A DNA stretch of 64,000 nt from Hydractinia symbiolongicarpus (Eukaryota > Cnidaria > Hydrozoa > Anthoathecata > Hydractiniidae): contig NC_079881.1 of the NCBI RefSeq assembly GCF_029227915.1, positions 9,920,001-9,984,000 of the forward strand, written 5' to 3'. The notes beneath the pieces were generated by a model. That model did not search any database. It was not told where the DNA came from and worked only from the letters and a program-made list of their open reading frames with translations. Made by a program: the position numbers and the translations under genes. This document shows, in pieces, positions 1 to 8,577 of this stretch. Every line of letters begins with the position of its first letter. Positions within the stretch are counted from its first letter, which is position 1.

Positions 1-559
1 GCCCGGGCGGAATCATTGATGTTTCCGCGAAGCGAACCTCGGAAGAGCCTCTGTAGGTTCCATGGTGTAATGGTTAGCACTCAGGACTCTGAATCTTGCA
101 ATCCGAGTTCAAGTCTCGGTGGACCCTGTGCCGTTATTTGTGCCTTGGAAGCACCTATTGGGCGTTTGGAAGCAACGGCACTTCAAATATTTTAGTCATT
201 TGCAAGAAGACATTGTAATAACAACGTTCTTCTGAAATGCATCGGATTAGGGCACATTGCCTTGTTAGCGCAGTAGGCAGCGCGTCAGTCTCATAATCTG
301 AAGGTCGTGAGTTCGATCCTCACACAGGGCTAGGCTTTTAAAAGCCGCAGTGAATCAAATGTTTGACGCCTATTACAAAACTAGCAACTCAACAATGATT
401 CCGCCCGGGCTCGAACCGGGGATCTTGCGCGTGTGAAGCGCACGTGATAACCGCTACACTACGGAATCCAATGAATTTTGTAACCTATGACGAAGGAAAG
501 CAATACAAGGCTAAAATAGCTAGAGAAAAAAGCAAAAACATGTCGCTTGTTAGTTGCCA
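1..559 (+). tRNA. Unit 1 (cut at left edge): Val end, Gln, Met, Val-
   Basis: V+ only its last 15 bases, 1-15. Q 56-127, C70 opposite U3. M 259-331, U73. V- 396-468 (CAC), intact acceptor. Confidence 0.9.
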
Positions 560-1176
560 GATTCCGTAGTGTAGTGGTTATCACGTGCGCTTTACACGCG
601 CAAGGTCCCCGGTTCGGGCCCGGGCGGAATCATTGATGTTTCCGCGAAGCGAACCTCGGAAGAGCCTCTGTAGGTTCCATGGTGTAATGGTTAGCACTCA
701 GGACTCTGAATCCTGCGATCCGAGTTCAAGTCTCGGTGGAACCTGTGCCGTTATTTGTGCCTCGGAAGCACCTATTGGGCGTTTGGAAGCAACGGCGCTT
801 CAAATATTTTAGTCATTTGCAAGAAGACATTGTAATAACAACGTTCTTCTGAAATGCATCGGATTAGGGCAAAGTGCCTTGTTGGCGCAGTAGGCAGCGC
901 GTCAGTCTCATAATCTGAAGGTCGAGAGTTCGATCCTCACACAGAGCAAGGCTTTTAAAAGCCGCAGTGAATCAAATGTTTGACGCCTATTACAAAACTA
1001 GCAACTCAACAATGATTCCGCCCGAGCTCGAACCGGGAACCTTGCGCGTGTGAAGCGCACGTGATAACCGCTACACTACGTAATCCAATGAATTTTGGAA
1101 CCTATGACGAAGGAAAGCAATACAAGGCTAAAATAGCTAGAGAAAAAAGCAAAAACATGTCGCTTGTTAGTTGCCA
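560..1176 (+). tRNA. Unit 2: Val(UAC), Gln, Met, Val-(CAC)
   Basis: V+ 560-632 has G58 in the T-loop instead of the near-invariant A58. Q 673-744 consensus. M 876-948 is weak: C3 opposite A70, a broken T-stem (GAGAG/CTCAC) and GTTGGC for GTTAGC. V- 1013-1085 b-type. Same pattern in units 8 and 10. Confidence 0.9.
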
Positions 1177-1793
1177 GATTCCGTAGTGTAGTGGTTATCA
1201 CGTGCGCTTTACACGCGCAAGGTCCCCGGTTCGAGCCCGGGCGGAATCATTGATGTTTCCGCGAAGCGAACCTCGGAAGAGCCTCTGTAGGTTCCATGGT
1301 GTAATGGTTAGCACTCAGCACTCTGAATCTTGCGATCCGAGTTCAAGTCTCGGTGGACCCTGTGCCGTTATTTGTGCCTTGGAAGCACCTATTGGGCGTT
1401 TGGAAGCAACGGCACTTCAATTATTTTAGTCATTTGCAAGAAGACATTGTAATAACAACGTTCTTCTGAAATGCATCGGATTAGGGCACAGTGCCTTGTT
1501 AGCGCAGTAGGCAGCGCGTCAGTCTCATAATCTGAAGATCGTGAGTTCGATCCTCACACAGGGCAAAGCTTTTAAAAGCCGCAGTGAATCAAATGTTTGA
1601 CGCCTATTACAAAACTAGCAACTCAACAATGATTCCTCCCGTGCTCGAACCGGGGACCTTGCGCGTGCAAAGCGCACGTGATAACCGCTACACTACGGAA
1701 TCCAATGAATTTTGGAACCGATGACAAAGGAAAGCAATACAAGGCTAAAATAGCTAGAGAAAAAAGCAAAAACATGTCGCTTGTTAGTTTCCA
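1177..1793 (+). tRNA. Unit 3: Val(UAC), Gln, Met, Val-like with UGC anticodon
   Basis: V+ 1177-1249 consensus. Q 1290-1361 with C30 opposite C40 and C70. M 1493-1565 good. V- 1630-1702 has anticodon TGC instead of CAC; see its own entry. Confidence 0.9.
1630..1702 (-). tRNA. Val-bodied tRNA with UGC (Ala) anticodon
   Basis: The anticodon loop on the minus strand is TTTGCAC, anticodon TGC (plus 1667-1669), where sister genes have CAC, or UAC in the close relative at 6563-6635. The step from UAC is a single A35 to G change. The body stays Val-like; it also has G7 opposite A66 and G53 opposite A61, shared in part with the 6563 copy. If charged by ValRS it would put valine at GCA codons; ValRS normally reads A35, so charging is doubtful. 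May be a dead gene. Confidence 0.8.
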
Positions 1794-2109
1794 GATTCCG
1801 TAGTGTAGTGGTTATCACGTGCCCTTAACACGCCCAAGGTCCCCGGTTCGAGCCCGGGCGGAATCATTGATGTTTCCGCGAAGCGAATCTCGGAAAGAGC
1901 CTCTGTAGGTTCCATGTTGTAATGGTTAGCACTCAGGTCTCTGAATCCTGCGATCCGAGTTCAAGTCTCGGTGGAACCTGTGCCGGTATTTGTGCTTTGG
2001 AAGCACCTATGGGGCGTTTGGAAGCAACGGCACTTCAAATTTTCAGTCATTTGCAAGAAGACATTGTAATAAAAACGTTCTTCTGAAATGCATCGGATTA
2101 GGGCACAGT

Positions 2110-2182
2110 GCCTTGTTAGCGCAGTAGGCAGCGCGTCAGTCTCATAATCTGAAGGTCGTGAGTTCGATCCTCACACAGGGCA
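2110..2182 (+). tRNA. tRNA-Met(CAU), elongator, consensus copy
   Basis: Elongator methionine tRNA. Acceptor GCCTTGT pairs with ACAGGGC through one U-G pair, discriminator A at 2182, loop CTCATAA with anticodon CAT, T-arm GTGAG-TTCGATC-CTCAC. The T31/T39 apposition in the anticodon stem is also seen in animal elongator Met genes. It is not an initiator: it lacks the initiator-type three G-C pairs beside the anticodon loop. A terminator follows after four bases. Confidence 0.95.
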
Positions 2183-2186
2183 AGGC

Positions 2187-2190
2187 TTTT
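2187..2190 (+). terminator. Pol III T-run terminator of tRNA-Met
   Basis: TTTT begins four bases after the Met discriminator. It lies in the perfect palindrome GGCTTTTAAAAGCC (2184-2197), which is kept in nearly every unit, so the same 14 bp offers TTTT on both strands. The minus-strand copy could stop read-through from the antisense Val gene. Confidence 0.85.
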
Positions 2191-2409
2191 AAAAGCCGCA
2201 GTGAATCAAATGTTTGACGCCTATTACAAAACTAGCAACTCAACAATGATTCCGCCCGGGCTCGAACCGGGACCTTGCGCGTGTGAAGCGCACGTGATAA
2301 CCGCTACACTACGGAATCCAATGAATTTTGTAACCTATGACGAAGGAAAGCAATACCAGGCTAAAATAGCTAGAGAAAAAAGCAAAAACATGTCGCTTGT
2401 TAGTTGCCA

Positions 2410-2482
2410 GATTCCGTAGTGTAGTGGTTATCACGTGCGCTTTACACGCGCAAGGTCCCCGGTTCGAGCCCGGGCGGAATCA
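2410..2482 (+). tRNA. tRNA-Val(UAC), consensus sense copy
   Basis: Decodes GUA (and by wobble GUG) valine codons. The 73-nt gene folds as a full cloverleaf: acceptor GATTCCG with CGGAATC (2475-2481), discriminator A, anticodon stem TGCGC/GCGCA, loop TTTACAC with anticodon TAC at 2443-2445, T-arm CCCGG-TTCGAGC-CCGGG. The A box lies in the D-arm and the B box in the T-arm. No intron and no CCA. There is no run of four T directly after the gene; the first T run is behind Gln. Apart from base 1-72 (G-C, A2-T71) the body is very close to vertebrate Val genes known to me. Confidence 0.95.
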
Positions 2483-2522
2483 TTGATGTTTCCGCGAAGC
2501 GAACCTCGGAAGATCCTCTGTA

Positions 2523-2594
2523 GGTTCCATGGTGTAATGGTTAGCACTCAGGACTCTGAATCCTGCGATCCGAGTTCAAGTCTCGGTGGAACCT
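2523..2594 (+). tRNA. tRNA-Gln(CUG), consensus copy
   Basis: Decodes CAG glutamine codons. The 72-nt gene has acceptor GGTTCCA/TGGAACC, discriminator T, anticodon stem CAGGA/TCCTG, loop CTCTGAA with CTG at 2556-2558, and T-arm CCGAG-TTCAAGT-CTCGG. It matches the vertebrate Gln(CUG) gene almost base for base, from memory. It lies 40 bp behind the sense Val gene. The nearest T run after it is TTTT at 2657-2660, so a primary transcript would carry a trailer of about 62 nt that includes a hairpin. Confidence 0.95.
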
Positions 2595-2648
2595 GTGCCG
2601 TTATTTGTGCCTCGGAAGCACCTATTGGGCGTTTGGAGGCAACGGCAC
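2595..2648 (+). other. Conserved hairpin in the Gln trailer
   Basis: GTGCCGTT (2595-2602), starting directly at the Gln 3' end, pairs with AACGGCAC (2641-2648) over 8 bp. Inside, GTGC (2607-2610) pairs with GCAC (2618-2621). The order is the same in nearly all units. In several subfamilies the inner stem is longer (GTGCTT/AAGCAC), and many changes in the outer stem keep U-G pairs. The role is unknown; it may affect end processing or only be a relic of an older repeat. Confidence 0.55.
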
Positions 2649-2656
2649 TTCAAATA

Positions 2657-2660
2657 TTTT
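2657..2660 (+). terminator. T-run terminator behind tRNA-Gln (and probably Val)
   Basis: First TTTT downstream of both the sense Val gene and the Gln gene. It is lost (ATATCTAAG instead of ATATTTTAG) in eleven units: those beginning at 27288, 28521, 31606, 43294, 44527, 45761, 47611, 48844, 49461, 55234 and 62738. In these a Gln transcript would reach the Met terminator. Confidence 0.7.
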
Positions 2661-2843
2661 AGTCATTTGCAAGAAGACATTGTAATAACAACGTTCTTCT
2701 GAAATGCATCGGATTAGGGCACATTGCCTTGTTAGCGCAGTAGGCAGCGCGTCAGTCTCATAATCTGAAGGTCGTGAGTTCGATCCTCACACAGGGCTAG
2801 GCTTTTAAAAGCCGCAGTGAATCAAATGTTTGACGCCTATTAC

Positions 2844-2847
2844 AAAA
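2844..2847 (-). terminator. Pol III T-run terminator of antisense tRNA-Val(CAC)
   Basis: AAAA on the plus strand is TTTT on the minus strand, 16 bases behind the 3' end of Val(CAC). It is present in nearly all units. Confidence 0.8.
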
Positions 2848-2862
2848 CTAGCAACTCAACAA

Positions 2863-2935
2863 TGATTCCGCCCGGGCTCGAACCGGGGACCTTGCGCGTG
2901 TGAAGCGCACGTGATAACCGCTACACTACGGAATC
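2863..2935 (-). tRNA. tRNA-Val(CAC), consensus antisense copy
   Basis: Decodes GUG valine codons. Read on the minus strand the gene has the same body as the sense Val genes, with loop TTCACAC, anticodon CAC (plus-strand positions 2900-2902). Other differences from the sense gene are a few bases in the D-arm. It stands head to head with the sense Val of the next unit, 91 bp apart. Its terminator is the minus-strand TTTT at 2844-2847. Confidence 0.95.
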
Positions 2936-3026
2936 CAATGAATTTTGTAACCTATGACGAAGGAAAGCAATACAAGGCTAAAATAGCTAGAGAAAAAAGC
3001 AAAAACATGTCGCTTGTTAGTTGCCA
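2936..3026. promoter_or_regulatory. Shared 5' flank of the divergent Val genes
   Basis: The 91 bp between antisense Val(CAC) and the next sense Val is the upstream flank of both genes. It is A-rich on the plus strand (GAAAAAAGCAAAAACATG near 2990-3008) and well kept between units. Any upstream Pol III element of the Val genes must lie here, but I recognise no defined motif. Repeated once per unit. Confidence 0.4.
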
Positions 3027-3641
3027 GATTCCGTAGTGTAGTGGTTATCACGTGCGCTTTACACGCGCAAGGTCCCCGGTTCGAGCCCGGGCGGAATCAT
3101 TGATGTTTCCGCGAAGCGAACATCGGAAGAGCCTCTGTAGGTTCCATGGTGTAATGGTTAGCACTCAGGACTCTGAATCTTGCGATCCGAGTTCAAGTCT
3201 CGGTGGACCCTGTGCCGTTATTTGTGCTTTGGAAGCACCTATGGGGCGTTTGGAAGCAACGGCACTTCAAATTTTCAGTCATTTGCAAGAAGACATTGTA
3301 ATAACAACGTTCTTCTGAAATGCATCGGATTAGGGCACAGTGCCTTGTTAGCGCAGTAGGCAGCGCGTCAGTCTCATAATCTGAAGGTCGTGAGTTCGAT
3401 CCTCACACAGGGCAAGGCTTTTAAAAGCCGCAGTGAATCAAATGTTTGACGCCTATTACAAAACTAGCAACTCAACAATGATTCCGCCCGGGCTCGAACC
3501 GGGACCTTGCGCGTGTGAAGCGCACGTGATAACCGCTACACTACGGAATCCAATGAATTTTGTAACCTATGACGAAGGAAAGCAATACCAGGCTAAAATA
3601 GCTAGAGAAAAAAGCAAAAACATGTCGCTTGTTAGTTGCCA
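3027..3641 (+). tRNA. Unit 6: Val(UAC), Gln, Met, Val-(CAC)
   Basis: V+ 3027-3099. Q 3140-3211 with C70. M 3342-3414. V- 3479-3550, 72 nt like unit 4. Length 615. Confidence 0.9.
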
Positions 3642-4258
3642 GATTCCGTAGTGTAGTGGTTATCACGTGCGCTTTACACGCGCAAGGTCCCCGGTTCGAG
3701 CCCGGGCGGAATCATTGATGTTTCCGCGAAGCGAACCTCGGAAGATCCGCTGTAGGTTCCATGGTGTAATGGTTAGCACTCAGGACTCTGAATCCTGCGA
3801 TCCGAGTTCAAGTCTCGGTGGAACCTGTGCCGTTATTTGTGCCTCGGAAGCACCTATTGGGCGTTTGGAGGCAACGGCACTTCAAATATTTTAGTCATTT
3901 GCAAGAAGACATTGTAATAACAACGTTCTTCTGAAATGCATCGGATTAGGGCACATTGCCTTGTTAGCGCAGTAGGCAGCGCGTCAGTCTCATAATCTGA
4001 AGGTCGTGAGTTCGATCCTCACACAGGGCTAGGCTTTTAAAAGCCGCAGTGAATCAAATGTTTGACGCCTATTACAAAACTAGCAACTCAACAATGATTC
4101 CGCCCGGGCTCGAGCCGGGGACCTTGCGCGTGTGAAGCGCACGTGATAACCGCTACACTACGGAATCCAATGAATTTTGTAACCTATGACGAAGGAAAGC
4201 AATACAAGGCTAAAATAGCTAGAGAAAAAAGCAAAAACATGTCGCTTGTTAGTTGCCA
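3642..4258 (+). tRNA. Unit 7: Val(UAC), Gln, Met, Val-(CAC)
   Basis: V+ 3642-3714. Q 3755-3826. M 3958-4030, U73. V- 4095-4167 with C54 in the T-loop. Near copy of unit 5; units 6 and 7 repeat the end of 4 plus 5 at a step of 1232 bp. Confidence 0.92.
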
Positions 4259-4875
4259 GATTCCGTAGTGTAGTGGTTATCACGTGCGCTTTACACGCGC
4301 AAGGTCCCCGGTTCGAGCCCGGGCGGAATCATTGATGTTTCCGCGAAGCGAACCTCGGAAGAGCCTCTGTAGGTTCCATGGTGTAATGCTTAGCACTCAG
4401 GACTCTGAATCCTGCAATCCGAGTTCAAGTCTCGGTGGAACCTGTGCCGTTATTTGTGCCTCGGAAGCACCTATTGGGCGTTTGGAAGCAACGGCGCTTC
4501 AAATATTTTAGTCATTTGCAAGAAGACATTGTAATAACAACGTTCTTCTGAAATGCATCGGATTAGGGCAAAGTGCCTTGTTGGCGCAGTAGGCAGCGCG
4601 TCAGTCTCATAATCTGAAGGTCGAGAGTTCGATCCTCACACAGAGCAAGGCTTTTAAAAGCCGCAGTGAATCAAATGTTTGACGCCTATTACAAAACTAG
4701 CAACTCAACAATGATTCCGCCCGAGCTCGAACCGGGAACCTTGCGCGTGTGAAGCGCACGTGATAACCGCTACACTACGTAATCCAATGAATTTTGGAAC
4801 CTATGACGAAGGAAAGCAATACAAGGCTAAAATAGCTAGAGAAAAAAGCAAAAACATGTCGCTTGTTAGTTGCCA
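4259..4875 (+). tRNA. Unit 8: Val(UAC), Gln, weak Met, Val-(CAC)
   Basis: V+ 4259-4331. Q 4372-4443 has a G to C change in the D-loop GG. M 4575-4647 weak as in unit 2. V- 4712-4784 b-type. Confidence 0.9.
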
Positions 4876-5492
4876 GATTCCGTAGTGTAGTGGTTATCAC
4901 GTGCGCTTTACACGCGCAAGGTCCCCGGTTCGAGCCCGGGCGGAATCATTGATGTTTCCGCGAAGCGAACCTCGGAAGAGCCTCTGTAGGTTCCATGGTG
5001 TAATGGTTAGCACTCAGGACTCTGAATCTTGCGATCCGAGTTCAAGTCTCGGTGGACCCTGTGCCGTTATTTGTGCCTTGGAAGCACCTATTGGGCGTTT
5101 GGAAGCAACGGCACTTCAAATATTTTAGTCATTTGCAAGAAGACATTGTAATAACAACGTTCTTCTGAAATGCATCGGATTAGGGCACATTGCCTTGTTA
5201 GCGCAGTAGGCAGCGCGTCAGTCTCATAATCTGAAGGTCGTGAGTTCGATCCTCACACAGGGCTAGGCTTTTAAAAGCCGCAGTGAATCAAATGTTTGAC
5301 GCCTATTACAAAACTAGCAACTCAACAATAATTCCGCCCGGGCTCGAACCGGGGATCTTGCGCGTGTGAAGCGCACGTGATAACCGCTACACTACGGAAT
5401 CCAATGAATTTTGTAACCTATGACGAACGAAAGCAATACAAGGCTAAAATAGCTAGAGAAAAAAGCAAAAACATGTCGCTTGTTAGTTGCCA
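4876..5492 (+). tRNA. Unit 9: Val(UAC), Gln, Met, Val-(CAC)
   Basis: V+ 4876-4948. Q 4989-5060, C70. M 5192-5264, U73. V- 5329-5401, U72 opposite G1. Confidence 0.9.
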
Positions 5493-6109
5493 GATTCCGT
5501 AGTGTAGTGGTTATCACGTGCGCTTTACACGCGCAAGGTCCCCGGTTCGGGCCCGGGCGGAATCATTGATGTTTCCGCGAAGCGAACCTCGGAAGAGCCT
5601 CTGTAGGTTCCATGGTGTAATGGTTAGCACTCAGGACTCTGAATCCTGCGATCCGAGTTCAAGTCTCGGTGGAACCTGTGCCGTTATTTGTGCCTCGGAA
5701 ACACCTATTGAGCGTTTGGAAGCAACGGCGCTTCAAATATTTTAGTCATTTGCAAGAAGACATTGTAATAACAACGTTCTTCTGAAATGCATCGGATTAG
5801 GGCAAAGTGCCTTGTTGGCGCAGTAGGCAGCGCGTCAGTCTCATAATCTGAAGGTCGAGTGTTCGATCCTCACACAGAGCAAGGCTTTTAAAAGCCGCAG
5901 TGAATCAAATGTTTGACGCCTATTACAAAACTAGCAACTCAACAATGATTCCGCCCGAGCTCGAACCGGGAACCTTGCGCGTGTGAAGCGCACGTGATAA
6001 CCGCTACACTACGTAATTCAATGAATTTTGGAACCTATGACGAAGGAAAGCAATACAAGGCTAAAATAGCTAGAGAAAAAAGCAAAAACATGTCGCTTGT
6101 TAGTTGCCA
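5493..6109 (+). tRNA. Unit 10: Val(UAC), Gln, weak Met, Val-(CAC)
   Basis: V+ 5493-5565 with G58 as in unit 2. Q 5606-5677. M 5809-5881 weak (GAGTG T-stem, C3 opposite A70). V- 5946-6018 b-type, also A1. Confidence 0.9.
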
Positions 6110-6726
6110 GATTCCGTAGTGTAGTGGTTATCACGTGCGCTTTACACGCGCAAGGTCCCCGGTTCGAGCCCGGGCGGAATCATTGATGTTTCCGCGAAGC
6201 GAACCTCGGAAGAGCCTCTGTAGGTTCCATGGTGTAATGGTTAGCACTCAGGACTCTGAATCTTGCGATCCGAGTTCAAGTCTCGGTGGACCCTGTGCCG
6301 TTATTTGTGCCTTGGAAGCACCTATTGGGCGTTTGGAAGCAACGGCACTTGAAATATTTTAGTCATTTGCAAGAAGACATTGTAATAACAACGTTCTTCT
6401 GAAATGCATCGGATTAGGGCACAGTGCCTTGTTAGCGCAGTAGGCAGCGCGTCAGTCTCATAATCTGAAGGTCGTGAGTTCGATCCTCACACAGGGCAAG
6501 GCTTTTAAAAGCCGCAGTGAATCAAATGTTTGACGCCTATTACAAAACTAGCAACTCAACAATGATTCCTCCCGTGCTCGAACCGGGGACCTTGCGCGTG
6601 TAAAGCGCACGTGATAACCGCTACACTACGGAATCCAATGAATTTTGGAACCGATAACAAAGGAAAGCAATACAAGGCTAAAATAGCTAGAGAAAAAAGC
6701 AAAAACATGTCGCTTGTTAGTTTCCA
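6110..6726 (+). tRNA. Unit 11: Val(UAC), Gln, Met, Val-(UAC)
   Basis: V+ 6110-6182. Q 6223-6294, C70. M 6426-6498. V- 6563-6635 has anticodon UAC instead of CAC, with G7 opposite A66 and G53 opposite A61. Confidence 0.9.
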
Positions 6727-7343
6727 GATTCCGTAGTGTAGTGGTTATCACGTGCGCTTAACACGCGCAAGGTCCCCGGTTCGAGCCCGGGCGGAATCAT
6801 TGATGTTTCCGCGAAGCGAATCTCGGAAAGAGCCTCTGTAGGTTCCATGTTGTAATGGTTAGCACTCAGGACTCTGAATCCTGCGATCCGAGTTCAAGTC
6901 TCGGTGGAACCTGTGCCGGTATTTGTGCTTTGGAAGCACCTATGGGGCGTTTGGAAGCAACGGCACTTCAAATTTTTAGTCATTTGCAAGAAGACATTGT
7001 AATAACAACGTTCTTCTGAAATGCATCGGATTAGGGCACAGTGCCTTGTTAGCGCAGTAGGCAGAGCGTCAGTCTCATAATCTGAAGGTCGTGAGTTCGA
7101 TCCTCACACAGGGCAAGGCTTTTAAAAGCCGCAGTGAATCAAATGTTTGACGCCTATTACAAAACTAGCAACTCAACAATGATTTCGCCCGGGCTCGAAA
7201 CGGGGACCTTGCGCGTGTGAAGCGCACGTGATAACCGCTACACTACGGAATCCAATGAATTTTGGAACCGATGACGAAGGAAAGCAATACAAGGCTAAAA
7301 TAGCTAGAGAAAAAAGCAAAAACATGTCGCTTGTTAGTTGCCA
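6727..7343 (+). tRNA. Unit 12: Val(AAC), Gln, Met, Val-(CAC)
   Basis: V+ 6727-6799. Q 6841-6912 (one base later than usual) with U10. M 7043-7115, A in the D-stem (GCAGAGCG). V- 7180-7252 with changes in acceptor and T-stem (GATTTCG, CGAAACGG), probably weak. Confidence 0.88.
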
Positions 7344-7960
7344 GATTCCGTAGTGTAGTGGTTATCACGTGCGCTTAACACGCGCAAGGTCCCCGGTTCG
7401 AGCCCGGGCGGAATAATTGCTGTTTCCGCGAAGCGAACCTCGGAAGAGCCTCTGTAGGTTCCATGGTGTAATGGTTAGCACTCAGGACTCTGAATCCTGC
7501 GATCCGAGTTCAAGTCTCGGTGGAACCTGTGCCGTTAGTTGTGCCTCGGAAGCACCTATTGGGCGTTTGGAAGCAACGGCACTTGAAATATTTTAGTCAG
7601 TTGCAAGAAGACATTGTAATAACAACGTTCTTCTGAAATGCATCGGATTAGGGCACAGTGCCTTGTTAGCGCAGTAGGCAGCGCGTCAGTCTCATAATCT
7701 GAAGGTTCTGAGTTCGATCCTCACACAGGGCAAGGCTTTTAAAAGCCGCAGTGAATCAAATGTTTGACGCCTATTACAAAACTAGCAACTCAACAATGAT
7801 TCCGCCCGGGCTCGAACCGGGGACCTTGCGCGTGTGAAGCGCACGTGATAACCGCTACACTACGGAATCCAATGAATTTTGGAACCTATGACGAAGGAAA
7901 GCAATACAAGGCTAAAATAGCTAGAGAAAAAAGCAAAAACATGTCGCTTGTTAGTTGCCA
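7344..7960 (+). tRNA. Unit 13: Val(AAC), Gln, Met, Val-(CAC)
   Basis: V+ 7344-7416, A72 opposite G1. Q 7457-7528. M 7660-7732, GTTCTGAG in the variable and T-arm. V- 7797-7869 consensus. Confidence 0.9.
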
Positions 7961-8033
7961 GATTCCGTAGTGTAGTGGTTATCACGTGCGCTTAACACGC
8001 GCAAGGTCCCCGGTTCGAGCCCGGGCGGAATCA
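7961..8033 (+). tRNA. tRNA-Val(AAC), consensus sense copy
   Basis: Same body and same place in the unit as the UAC genes, but the loop is TTAACAC, so the anticodon is AAC (read as IAC after A34 deamination, which decodes GUU, GUC and GUA). AAC and UAC copies differ mainly at base 34. Roughly 40 of the sense Val genes in the window are AAC and roughly 60 are UAC; AAC units often also carry the spacer variant GTTAGTTGTG behind Gln. Confidence 0.95.
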
Positions 8034-8577
8034 TTGATGTTACCGCAAAGCGAACCTCGGAAGAGCCTCTGTAGGTTCCATGGTGTAATGGTTAGCACTC
8101 AGGACTCTGAATCCTGCGATCCGAGTTCAAGTCTCGGTGGAACCTGTGCCGTTAGTTGTGCCTCGGAAGCACCTATTGGGCGTTTGGAAGCAACGGCACT
8201 TGAAATATTTTAGTCATTTGCAAGAAGACATTGTAATAACAACGTTCTTCTGAAATGCATCGGATTAGGGCACAGTGCCTTGTTAGCGCAGTAGTCAGCG
8301 CGTCAGTCTCATAATCTGAAGGTTGTGAGTTTGATCCTCACACAGGGCAAGGCTTTTAAAAGCCGCAGTGAATCAAATGTTTGACGCCTATTACAAAACT
8401 AGCAACTCAACAATGATTCCGCCCGGGCTCGAACCGGGGACCTTGCGCGTGTGAAGCGCACGTGATGAACGCTACACTACGGAATCCAATGAATTTTGGA
8501 GCCTATGACGAAGGAAAGCAATACAAGCCTAAAATAGCTAGAGAAAAAAGCAAAAACATGTCGCTTGTTAGTTGCCA
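7961..8577 (+). tRNA. Unit 14: Val(AAC), Gln, weak Met, Val-(CAC)
   Basis: V+ 7961-8033 and Q 8074-8145 consensus. M 8277-8349 has TTTGATC in the T-loop (C56 lost). V- 8414-8486 has the D-loop GG pair changed. Confidence 0.9.

Larger units (their letters stand above)
1794..2409 (+). tRNA. Unit 4: degenerate Val(AAC), Gln, Met, Val-(CAC)
   Basis: V+ 1794-1866 has anticodon stem TGCCC/GCCCA with two C-C oppositions, probably nonfunctional. Q 1908-1979 (shifted by one base) with U10 and U31 opposite U39. M 2110-2182 consensus. V- 2247-2318 is 72 nt, one G short between T-stem and variable loop. Confidence 0.88.
2410..3026 (+). tRNA. Unit 5: Val(UAC), Gln, Met, Val-(CAC); reference unit
   Basis: V+ 2410-2482, Q 2523-2594, V- 2863-2935 are all consensus. 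M 2726-2798 differs only by U73. Confidence 0.95.

Noticed and set aside
585-812. Repeated open frame of about 75 codons starting MRFTRARSPVRARAES, in most units
   Set aside because: It begins at a GTG inside the tRNA-Val and runs through Gln; its amino acids are just the tRNA sequence read as protein. Versions of 88, 102, 132 and 150 codons arise when single changes remove a stop. No known domain, no translation signal.
2184-2197. Rho-independent bacterial-type terminator hairpin at GGCTTTTAAAAGCC
   Set aside because: It is a perfect palindrome without a loop; the Pol III T run explains its position and conservation.
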